The translations under genes and the position numbers were made by a program. A stretch of DNA of 64,000 bases from Ochrobactrum sp. Marseille-Q0166 (GTDB lineage Bacteria > Pseudomonadota > Alphaproteobacteria > Rhizobiales > Rhizobiaceae): positions 186,001-250,000 of the forward strand of contig NZ_JACJUO010000003.1 of assembly GCF_014397025.1 (NCBI RefSeq). Reading direction: 5' to 3'. This document shows positions 46,181-54,800 of the stretch, one piece after another. The stretch's first letter is position 1; every line of letters starts with the position of its first letter. The notes under the pieces are model-generated. The model was not told where the DNA came from. It saw only the letters and a list, made by a program, of their open reading frames with translations, and did no database searches.

Positions 46181-46213
46181 GTAAATTATTATCATACCCC
46201 TAAAATAATTTAC
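46181..46213. promoter_or_regulatory. Spaced inverted repeat before the receptor gene
   Basis: GTAAATTATT (46181-46190) and AATAATTTAC (46204-46213) are perfect 10-bp arms around 13 bases, only 17 bases from the receptor start. It may be a regulator site overlapping the promoter. It does not contain TGA-N9-TCA, so a regulator other than RirA is possible. Confidence 0.45.
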
Positions 46214-46683
46214 ATGTTTAGTCAACAATACGGGATCAAGGCAAATCCACATTAAAAATATAATAATTACAGTTACTTAAATGGTAGACCCAAAATCATG
46301 AACTAAAAAATCAAGATTTAGGCAATCCAGCGGAAAACGCGCAAGCAATTATTGAAATAGCACCACTGAATTTTCTATAATATAGTTGATTTTTTAATTC
46401 ATATTTTCTTAAAATTGCCTGCTTTTTGCCATATTGTATTACTTTTTTTAAACAAGCTTTCTTCATATATCAGACTAAAGTTTTATAGGAAGACAAAGAA
46501 AACCGGGCATCGAATAAGCCGGAAAATATAAAATATACGCCCATTGGCAGCTATTTTCTGCCGAACAATGACGACTACTCAGCAATTTTTGCCGACTTGA
46601 TTCGCGGCTGGTGCGCAGCATCACAAGACAATAATCGATGCAGGTGTTTCTCATAATTAACCACCTCTCTACCACGCGAACTA

Positions 46684-46702
46684 AGTGAAATCTCTTTTCA
46701 CT
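46684..46702. promoter_or_regulatory. Iron box 1 upstream of the diamine operon
   Basis: AGTGAAA and TTTCACT form 7-bp arms around TCTCT, containing TGA-N9-TCA at 46686-46700. It fits the RirA iron-responsive operator pattern. It lies about 255 bases before the aminotransferase start, with box 2 just downstream. Confidence 0.55.
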
Positions 46703-46731
46703 AAAATTCAACTGTTGACGATTCTATTTAA

Positions 46732-46750
46732 CTTGATAAATTGACTCATG
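46732..46750. promoter_or_regulatory. Iron box 2 upstream of the diamine operon
   Basis: TGA (46734-46736), nine bases, TCA (46746-46748), with the left flank AACTTGAT (from 46730) identical to that of the box at 56251. Two boxes in tandem suggest firm iron repression of the diamine/hydroxamate genes. Confidence 0.55.
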
Positions 46751-46851
46751 ATTTAAATCTTCGTTTTCAGTAGAGCTTTCACCGCTCTGCTGATGCGATT
46801 CTGCTGGGTGAGAACCCGCAATTTCTATTCGCGTTTACATTAGGAAACGAT

Positions 46852-46874
46852 GCCTTGTGCCTCTGGCGCAAGGC
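46852..46874 (+). promoter_or_regulatory. Leader hairpin before the aminotransferase gene
   Basis: GCCTTGTGCC and GGCGCAAGGC pair over 10 bp (one G-U) around TCT. It lies in the presumed 5' leader, 82 bases before the start codon, with no T run after it. It could affect mRNA stability or act in a riboregulatory fold. Confidence 0.4.
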
Positions 46875-46956
46875 CTGCGGATTAAAGCGAAAACACTTCT
46901 TTGTCGCCTGAAAATCATGCTTTTCCAAGAGCATGTTATTGACCGGAGTATGTCCA

Positions 46957-48312
46957 ATGGATGCAATTTCTATTCGAGATAACAGCTACTACCTGCAAAG
47001 GCAGGCGCTGCGGGAATCGAATGCCCGCAGCTATCCGCACCGTTTCCCGATCGCCGTTCAGTCCGCCAGCGGCTGTACCCTGACCGATAGTGACGGCAAA
47101 ACCTATATCGATTGTCTGGCCGGTGCAGGCACGCTCGCTATCGGGCATAATCATCCTGAAGTACTGGACACATTACGCAATGTGCTGAATTCTGGACTGC
47201 CGCTGCACACACTTGATCTGGCAACATCAGTCAAAGACAATTTCATCACCGATCTTATGGATACGCTGCCTGTCGGTTTAAACGGTGAGGCAAAAATCCA
47301 GTTCTGCTCGCCCAGCGGTTCCGATGCCATTGAGGCCGCGATCAAACTGGCAAAAACCGTTACCGGCCGCAGTGATATTATCAGCTTCCGTGGAGCCTAT
47401 CACGGAATGTCGCAAGGCTCGCTGTCGCTAATGGGCTCACTCACGCCCAAAGCTGCAATCGGCGCCTTGCTCCCCGGTTCGCATTTCTTTCCCTATCCCT
47501 ATTCCTACCGCTGTCCGTTCGGTCGTGGCGGTGCGGAAACCACTCGGCTTGCGATTGAATATCTGGAACGCGCACTGCGTGATCCCGAAGGCGGCATCAA
47601 CCGCCCCGCTGCTATTATTCTGGAGGTCATACAAGGCGAAGGCGGTGTAATTGAAGCGCCCGCAGAATGGTTGCAGGCCGTGCGCCGCCTCACTACGGAA
47701 CTTGGCATCTTGCTGATCATTGACGAGGTACAGACCGGCGCGGGCAGAACCGGAACTTTCTATGCTTTTGAAAAATCAGGAATTATTCCCGATATCATCG
47801 CTCTGTCGAAAGCTATTGGCGGAGGCTTACCTCTTGCGGTGATCATCTATCATGAAAAATTTGATCTGTGGCAGCCTGGAGCCCATGCGGGCACCTTCCG
47901 CGGCAATCAGTTGGCTATGGCAGCCGGTTCCAAAACTCTGGAAATCATCGAGCGCGACCGCCTCGCCAGCCATGCAGCTATTATCGGCGCTGAACTCAAA
48001 GCCGCATTGCAGCATATTGCAACCCAAACGCCCTATATCGGTGATGTGCGCGGGCGTGGCCTTATGCTGGGGCTGGAAATTATTGATCCGCATGGTGCTG
48101 CTGACCAGCTCGGCCATCATCCGCACGGCCCCGAATTTGCATCGCTCGTGCAGCGTGAAGCTTTTTATCGCGGATTGATTGTTGAAACCGGCGGACGCCA
48201 CGGAAGCGTGCTGCGCCTCTTGCCACCGCTTACAATGACACGGGAAGAAGCGACACGCGTAGCCACAATCTTCTCCGATATTTTCGCTTCACTGGAACGA
48301 CAGGTCGCATGA
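46957..48312 (+). CDS. L-2,4-diaminobutyrate:2-oxoglutarate aminotransferase (RhbA/Dat-like)
   Basis: A 451-residue class III PLP aminotransferase. The conserved Asp is in IIDEVQTGAGRTG and the PLP Lys in ALSKAIGGGLPLAV. It should convert aspartate semialdehyde to L-2,4-diaminobutyrate, as RhbA does for rhizobactin 1021. The decarboxylase gene overlaps its stop by 4 bases, a pairing known from 1,3-diaminopropane synthesis. The start at 46957 is chosen for GGAG 8 bases upstream; an earlier ATG at 46933 is less likely. Confidence 0.9.
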   Translation: MDAISIRDNSYYLQRQALRESNARSYPHRFPIAVQSASGCTLTDSDGKTYIDCLAGAGTLAIGHNHPEVLDTLRNVLNSGLPLHTLDLATSVKDNFITDLMDTLPVGLNGEAKIQFCSPSGSDAIEAAIKLAKTVTGRSDIISFRGAYHGMSQGSLSLMGSLTPKAAIGALLPGSHFFPYPYSYRCPFGRGGAETTRLAIEYLERALRDPEGGINRPAAIILEVIQGEGGVIEAPAEWLQAVRRLTTELGILLIIDEVQTGAGRTGTFYAFEKSGIIPDIIALSKAIGGGLPLAVIIYHEKFDLWQPGAHAGTFRGNQLAMAAGSKTLEIIERDRLASHAAIIGAELKAALQHIATQTPYIGDVRGRGLMLGLEIIDPHGAADQLGHHPHGPEFASLVQREAFYRGLIVETGGRHGSVLRLLPPLTMTREEATRVATIFSDIFASLERQVA

Positions 48313-49826
48313 TGTTTGATACAAAACCCACCGATAGCCGTCGCTGCAGCGCCCACCGCTGCGACGGCAATTACCTCGATTACGTGTTTTCCTCCGACAT
48401 TAAATCGAGCGTCTTTTACAAGAGCATCATGCATTATGCGATTGATCTGCTTCAAACCTGCAATAATGACGACAAAATCTATTCCGGCGCGACTATTGCC
48501 GATATTCGCAAGCTTTTGCAGGATATTGAAATGCTGCCGAAAAACGGCACCGGTGTGATCAAGGCACTCAGAGAGCTTGGCAGACCGTCAGTGGAACATG
48601 CGCTGAAAGTGAGTTCAGCCGCAGCGGTGGCGCATCTGCATTGCCCCGTGGCAATCCCTGCGCTTGCTGCTGAAACTCTGATCAGCGCCACCAATCAGTC
48701 GCTGGATTCATGGGATCAGGCACCTTTTGCAACTTTGCTTGAGGAACGTGTTATCCAATGGCTGCTTGAGCTGACCGGCGCATCACATCAGGCCAGCGGT
48801 TGCTTCAACAGCGGTGGCAGTCAATCCAATATGACGGCGCTTTATCTCGCCATCGAACAGATGCCGGAAATTGAACGCAAAAATTTCGTCATCTTTACCT
48901 CCGAAAATGCTCATTTCAGCATCCTCAAAGGTGCACGTATTCTCGGCCTTGCCGCCGATGCGGTTATTCCGGTGCCAATAGACGAAAACGGCCGTATGTC
49001 TGCCGCGCAACTGCATCCAGCCATTATCAAAAGCAGGCAGGATCATAAAGTGCCGCTTGCAATTGTTGCCACCGCAGGCACCACCGATCTGGGTGCGATT
49101 GATCCTCTGTCCGAAATTGCCGATATAGCGGAATTGCATAATCTCTGGCTTCATGTCGATGCAGCCTATGGCGGCGGACTGCTTTTCACCCCACACCGCG
49201 ACCAGCTTAAAGGCATCGAACGCGCGCATTCTGTGACGATTGATTTCCATAAAATGCTATTTCAGCCAATCAGTTGCGGTGTTTTGTTAGTAAAGAATAA
49301 GACATTCTTTTCGCCACTCGCTTCAAAAGCTAATTATCTTAACCCTGAAGAGGAAGTCTTTGCCGATGCGCCCAATCTTGTGGAACGCTCCCTGCAAACC
49401 ACAAGGCGCGGCGATGCGCTGAAAGTGGCCATAACCATGCGCTCCGTGGGGCGTGACGGGATCAGCGAAATGGTGTGCAAGACGCTGGAAAATGCCAAGG
49501 CTGCGGCAATAGCCATCAGAGCACGCGACCAGCTAGAACTGATACAAAATCCGCAGCTTTCCACTGTTATGTTCCGCTATGTGCCGCGTGACAGCAGCCA
49601 ATGTGGCAACCGCATTGCGCTCAAAATACGCGAACAGCTTTTCAATGAAGGCACAGCCGCCATTGCTACCACGGTGTATCAGGGACGTGTCTGCTTCAAG
49701 CTCACAATGCTGAACCCGTATTCCGATGCGGATATAGTCAACCGCATCCTCAACCGCATAGTGGCAATGGCTGAAGAGCTGGAACAAGCCCCAGACCTTG
49801 TGCAGTCGCAGCAGGCTTCCGCCTGA
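48309..49826 (+). CDS. L-2,4-diaminobutyrate decarboxylase (RhbB/Ddc-like)
   Basis: A 505-residue group II PLP decarboxylase. The PLP-binding Lys lies in [17 protein letters not shown], preceded by [13 protein letters not shown]. It should release CO2 from diaminobutyrate to give 1,3-diaminopropane, the likely backbone of the siderophore. It forms a translationally coupled pair with the aminotransferase. Relatives also act on other amino acids, so the substrate call depends on this pairing. Confidence 0.9.
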   Translation: MMFDTKPTDSRRCSAHRCDGNYLDYVFSSDIKSSVFYKSIMHYAIDLLQTCNNDDKIYSGATIADIRKLLQDIEMLPKNGTGVIKALRELGRPSVEHALKVSSAAAVAHLHCPVAIPALAAETLISATNQSLDSWDQAPFATLLEERVIQWLLELTGASHQASGCFNSGGSQSNMTALYLAIEQMPEIERKNFVIFTSENAHFSILKGARILGLAADAVIPVPIDENGRMSAAQLHPAIIKSRQDHKVPLAIVATAGTTDLGAIDPLSEIADIAELHNLWLHVDAAYGGGLLFTPHRDQLKGIERAHSVTIDFHKMLFQPISCGVLLVKNKTFFSPLASKANYLNPEEEVFADAPNLVERSLQTTRRGDALKVAITMRSVGRDGISEMVCKTLENAKAAAIAIRARDQLELIQNPQLSTVMFRYVPRDSSQCGNRIALKIREQLFNEGTAAIATTVYQGRVCFKLTMLNPYSDADIVNRILNRIVAMAEELEQAPDLVQSQQASA

Positions 49827-49867
49827 ATGCTCTGCCTCACAACAATCTCTGCACGGAGAAGATATCC

Positions 49868-50458
49868 ATGGATATTTTTCAACCCGAAACCTCGGAATTT
49901 GCCTATTCCCGCTTTGATCCTCTGATCAGCAGAACTGTCAGTTTTCGTTTATTGGATAAGAACAAAGACACAGAACTGCTCTGGCGCTGGATGAATATGC
50001 CTCACGTCATCACCCAGTGGAAAATGAATGTACCGGTTGAGGAGATTGCGGCCTATATCGACAAGAACCTCGCCGATCCGCATCAGGACCCGTATATTGG
50101 TTTCATCGACGGCATAGCGATGAGCTATTGGGAAGCCTATTGGGCGAAAGATGATATTCTCGGACGTTATTATGATGCGCTGGAGAATGATCGTGGCTGG
50201 CATATGCTGGTGGGCGAAAAGGCCTATTTTGGCCGCGACACCGCCCGTGCTGTGATTACCGGTTTCACTCGTTTTCTGTTTCTGGAAAATCCTGCAACGG
50301 AAAAAATCGTTGGCGAGCCCAGCGTGCGTGCGCGCAGTCTGCTTCGCTATGCAGCAGATTGCGCCTTTGAAGAACAAGGCGAAATCGACCTGCCCGACAA
50401 ACGCGCCAAGCTGATGTTCTGCCACCGCAAAAACTTTACCGCGAAATGTGGGCTATAA
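49868..50458 (+). CDS. GNAT-type N-hydroxydiamine acetyltransferase (IucB/RhbD-like)
   Basis: A 196-residue acetyltransferase resembling IucB/Rhb[21 protein letters not shown] near the start, [17 protein letters not shown] in the middle, and a C-terminal [20 protein letters not shown]. It should acetylate the hydroxylamine made by the next enzyme, forming a hydroxamate. GGAGAAG lies 8 bases before the ATG. It is followed after 3 bases by the monooxygenase gene. Confidence 0.87.
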   Translation: MDIFQPETSEFAYSRFDPLISRTVSFRLLDKNKDTELLWRWMNMPHVITQWKMNVPVEEIAAYIDKNLADPHQDPYIGFIDGIAMSYWEAYWAKDDILGRYYDALENDRGWHMLVGEKAYFGRDTARAVITGFTRFLFLENPATEKIVGEPSVRARSLLRYAADCAFEEQGEIDLPDKRAKLMFCHRKNFTAKCGL

Positions 50459-50461
50459 AAG

Positions 50462-51766
50462 ATGACAGCCTCTAATCTCCTCGGCATCGGCCTCGGGCCG
50501 TTTAATCTCGGTCTGGCGGCACTGCTATCCTCCCATGACAGTCTCAGCAGCGTCTTTCTTGAGCGTAAACCGGAATTTCGCTGGCATGACGGCCTGCTCA
50601 TGGAAGGCACCACATTGCAGGTACCTTTTCTGGCAGACCTCGTCACAATGACTGACCCGACCCATCCGCTCAGTTATCTTAATTATCTGCGCCGGCATCA
50701 CCGGCTCTATAATTTCTATTTCTATGAGCGTTTTTTAATTCCGCGTCTGGAATATGATGACTATTGCCGCTGGGCATCGCAGCAGCTTGCCTTCTGCCGT
50801 TTTGGCGAGACGGTGGAGAATGTGTCTTATGACGACAGACAGAACCTGTTCAGAACCGAAACTGTGCGGACGGATGGCAGCAGCCGTTCCTATCTTGCGC
50901 ATAATCTTGCGCTCGGCATCGGCACAGTGCCTTATTATCCGGCATGGGCGCAATCAAATTCCGGCCTGATACTGCACAGCTCGCAATTCAACCATTACCG
51001 CGAACAATTGCAAAAATGCAAAACCGTCACTGTCATCGGCTCAGGCCAGAGTGCGGCTGAATGTGTTCTGGCGCTTTATAGCGCTTTGACACCGAATATG
51101 ATCAGCAATGGCGCTTCCATTCAGTGGATATCGCGCTCTGCCGGTTTTTTCCCGATGGAATATTCCAAACTCGGGCTGGAATATTTTTCGCCGGATTATA
51201 TGCAGTATTTCCACACAGTGCCGCGCGAAAAACGCCGCGACATTACCCGAAAACAGGGTCTGCTTTATAAAGGCATCAGTATCTCCACCATCGCGGAAAT
51301 CTTTGATCTACTTTATGAACGCTCTGTCGGCGGTGCCACAACCGGCCTGACACTGATCGCCAATTGCAATGTCAACAATGCTGAATACACCCCGCAAAAC
51401 GGCGTGTTCCGTCTGTCTGTCAATAATCCGGAAAGCGGTGCCACAGGCATTTATGAAACCGATGCTGTCATTCTTGGCACCGGCTATCATCATGTCTGGC
51501 CCGAATGGTTCACCCGTTTGAAAGACACAGTGCTGGCAACGGATGAAGACGACAACATTCTTGTGGATGAAAATTTCTGCGCCAAACGCTGCGATGGCGG
51601 CACAGGAAAAATCTTCATCCAGAATGCCGAAACATTCCACCACGGTGTAGGTGCGCCGGATCTCGGCCTTGGTGCCTATCGTAATGCCACCATTATCAAC
51701 CAGCTTTTAGGGCATATTCATTATCCGGTGCCGGTAAATTCATCATTTCAGCAATTCGGCCTTTGA
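50462..51766 (+). CDS. Siderophore amine N-monooxygenase (IucD/RhbE-like)
   Basis: A 434-residue flavin-dependent N-hydroxylase. It shows the FAD motif GIGLGPFNLGLAALL, the NADPH motif VIGSGQSAAECVLAL and the late LGTGYHHVWPEW. Substrates of the family are lysine, ornithine or diamines; here the neighbours point to 1,3-diaminopropane. It ends the rightward diamine operon and faces the NRPS gene across a shared terminator. Confidence 0.9.
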   Translation: MTASNLLGIGLGPFNLGLAALLSSHDSLSSVFLERKPEFRWHDGLLMEGTTLQVPFLADLVTMTDPTHPLSYLNYLRRHHRLYNFYFYERFLIPRLEYDDYCRWASQQLAFCRFGETVENVSYDDRQNLFRTETVRTDGSSRSYLAHNLALGIGTVPYYPAWAQSNSGLILHSSQFNHYREQLQKCKTVTVIGSGQSAAECVLALYSALTPNMISNGASIQWISRSAGFFPMEYSKLGLEYFSPDYMQYFHTVPREKRRDITRKQGLLYKGISISTIAEIFDLLYERSVGGATTGLTLIANCNVNNAEYTPQNGVFRLSVNNPESGATGIYETDAVILGTGYHHVWPEWFTRLKDTVLATDEDDNILVDENFCAKRCDGGTGKIFIQNAETFHHGVGAPDLGLGAYRNATIINQLLGHIHYPVPVNSSFQQFGL

Positions 51767-51789
51767 TAATGCAGTAATTTCAGAGCTCA

Positions 51790-51823
51790 AAAACAGCGCC
51801 GCATTTTTATGCGGCGCTGTTTT
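51790..51823. terminator. Bidirectional intrinsic terminator
   Basis: Perfect 15-bp arms (51790-51804 and 51809-51823) flank TTTT. The stem core CAGCGCCGCAT has A and T tails that serve as U tracts in both directions. It lies between the convergent monooxygenase and NRPS genes, 24 and 9 bases from their stops. Confidence 0.88.
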
Positions 51824-51831
51824 AATAATTA

Positions 51832-54800
51832 TCAGGCGTTCAGCAAGGCTAACACATCCTGCGCATTGCGGCAGCGCATCAATTGTGCAGGCGACAGAGA
51901 CACAGAGAAACTCTCACTCAACCGTGCCGCAATCAGTTTCAGATGCTGCGGGCGCAATCCCAGCCCGATAAAATCTGCAGTCGCACAAACCGGTTGAGCC
52001 ACTGCCGGTTTCAGCACATCCAGATAAGTCTCGAGCACCTTGCGCTGTGCTGGCGATATTTCAGGCACAGCCGGTTTTGTCTTCTCTGCGGTTTTCACCG
52101 CTTCCAGAATTTTACGAGCAGTGCCACGGTCCGGCTTGCCATTACGCGAAAAAGGCAATTCATCAAGTTGCATAAAATGGGATGGCACATGAGATTGCGG
52201 CAGGCGTTCACGGGCAAAATCCCGCAAGTCGACTGACGATAATTGCGCCCCGCTCTCCACCACATAAACTGCGCCCAGCACTGCCTCGCCCTGTTTTTGA
52301 TCACCTATATCAACCACCATAATCTGCCGAAGCTGCGGATGTGTGATCAGCTCATTCTCCACATCTGGCAGCGACACGCGCACACCGCGTATCTTCACAT
52401 AGCCATTGACGCGGCTGTCAAAAACAATCACGCCGTCATGGCGGTAGCGCCCGCGATCTCCGGTTTTAAAGGCCCGCAACTCTGTGCCCTTTTCATCGAG
52501 AATCGTCACAAAATCCGTCTGGATAATTTCGCCGCTTTCCAGATAGCCCAACGCCACATTCACACCGGCCGTATGGATCCGCCCGGCAACACCGGCAGGG
52601 CAATGTTCGCCCTGTTCATCCAATACGAAATAGCTGTTTTCTGGCAGCGGAATACCATAAGGAATAATGCGTACATCCTCCGCTCTAATCTCATGCCAGA
52701 TGCTCCAGATCGTCGTTTCCGTCGGCCCGCCAAGCGATACCAGCCGCGCTTGCGGCAGCAATTCACGTAACTCGGCAATAATTACCGGCTTGATATAATC
52801 CCCGCCCTGTGAAATCAGCCTCAGGCTTGTTAATTCATCCCCGCGCCTGCAAGCCAGCAGCATTTCCAAAATTGCCGGCACGGAACACCATAACGTTACC
52901 CGATGTTCGGCAATCAGCTGGTTCCAACGGATGGCATTCTTCTCCTCACCGGCTTCCGGTAACACCAGTGTGGCACCGACCGTCAATGCGCCCAGAACAT
53001 CAAAGACCGACATATCATGATGCAGCGGCGTAACAGAAATAAACACATCGCGCTCTGTCGCCTGCCAGTTTTCCAGCGTACAGGTGATTACATTATTGGT
53101 GGAGCGGTTGGTCAGCACCACGCATTTCGGCTTGCCAGTGGTACCCGATGTATAAAGATAATAGGCAGGACTTTCACTGAGCGAAAGCGTGGCAGGGCTA
53201 AGAGGAGAACTTGCCACAGGCTCTGCCGTCATCAAAACCTCAAACGTGACCACGGGGTGCGCCGTGGTCACATCTTCTGTACCAACCACTAGATCAGGGC
53301 AACAATTTTGCAGAAGATAATCCAACCGCTCCTGTGGTGATGCGGCATCAATCGGTACCCAGATTATACCCGATAATGCACAGGCAAGGACGATGGCCGT
53401 GTGTTCGGGACTGCGCGGCAGGCAAACAGCAACCACACTGCCCTGCGCCAGTCCCCGCGCCTGCAGACTGCCCGTGATGCGGCGCACTATGCCGCCAAGC
53501 TCTGCATAGCTGATACGCTGTTGTCCATAAATCAGCGCAACCTTACTGTTATCGGCAGCAAAAATATGATCAGCAATACGCCGCAGAAAAGGTGCATCCT
53601 GCGCTGTCATTGGCATATTGTTGAAACAATAATGACTGAGATCAGTTATCGCCCGAATGCTCACTGCAAATTCACCGCTGGCGGCAATCTTATGCGCAGC
53701 TTTGCTCAGCGCCTGCAAAATATCCTGCACCATTGCCTGATCCAGCGCTTCACGCGCATAATCAATATCAAATACCAGATCACCGGCAGCATTGACTGAG
53801 AAGCGGATATCCATCGCCACCTGCGGCGTTTGCGTCTGTCCGCTATGCAAGTATGCCGAACTATCTTGCCCCAAAACGGGCCAAGATAAACCATTGGTAA
53901 TCACGACCGGCAAAACCGGCAGACTTCCGGTATTTTCAAACAATAAACGTGCGATATCTACACCCGAAAATGCGGGATGGCTGAGCCCTTCTAGCACATC
54001 CTGCTGTAAAACTGCCGCACGGGTGGCAAAATCGCCCTCTTGTTTCTGCCAGTTTACAGCAATAAAACTCGAATTATTGGCAAGTGTGGCGGATATTTGC
54101 GGCGCCACAGGAATGCCGACACACAGACTGTTTTCCTCTGTGCGGCAGGACAAAACTTCAAGCACAAGCGCCGTCAGTACCGAGTTTTTAAACAGGCCTT
54201 TACGTGCACCGACACGACTCAAGGCGCTGAAAACTGCAGCCGGAATGACGATGCTTTCCCGCCCGTAGCGCGACTGCATGATCTGGTCAAGCGGCTTACT
54301 CCAAGGCAGGCGCAGCGGCGCTTCAACAGCTTGCAATTTGTCCTTCCAGTAATCGGCATCAGCCTTGAGCTGCACATCATCATAATGCGCGACCGCCGTT
54401 TCTTCATCCTGATCAACTCCGCTTCCGCCTTCAAATAATTCACGCATCAGTTGCGCAATTGACCGGCCATCAGCGATCATGGCATCAAACCGCGCGAAGA
54501 GAATGTAATCTTCAGCCTCGCTCTCAAGTTTCGGCAGACGGAACAGCTTAATCTTCCATGGAGCACGCTCCGCCCCCATAATCTCGTGGGCATAAGCTTC
54601 CCTTTGCTGCTCAATCAGACAGATCGCTTCCGCACGGCCCAGACCACGATAATCAATCTCCTCCCAGTTGACCTGCACATCAGCCCGTATAGATTGCATG
54701 AATACTTCTGGCTCAATCCACGTGCGCAGACAGGCATGGCGCTGTACCATCTCTTGCAGGCGGCATTTCAGAACTGCTGGATCGAAGATGCCGCGATATT

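Larger units (their letters stand above)
46165..46956. other. Divergent promoter region of receptor and diamine operons
   Basis: About 790 AT-rich bases without a supportable gene. It holds the dyad at 46181-46213, two iron boxes at 46686-46700 and 46734-46748, and a leader hairpin at 46852-46874. A 78-codon leftward frame near 46475-46711 lacks family features and covers the iron boxes, so it is not called. Confidence 0.6.

Noticed and set aside
46475-46711. A 78-codon leftward frame in the receptor-diamine intergenic region
   Set aside because: TTG start, no recognisable domain, and it covers the two iron boxes, so it is more likely promoter DNA.
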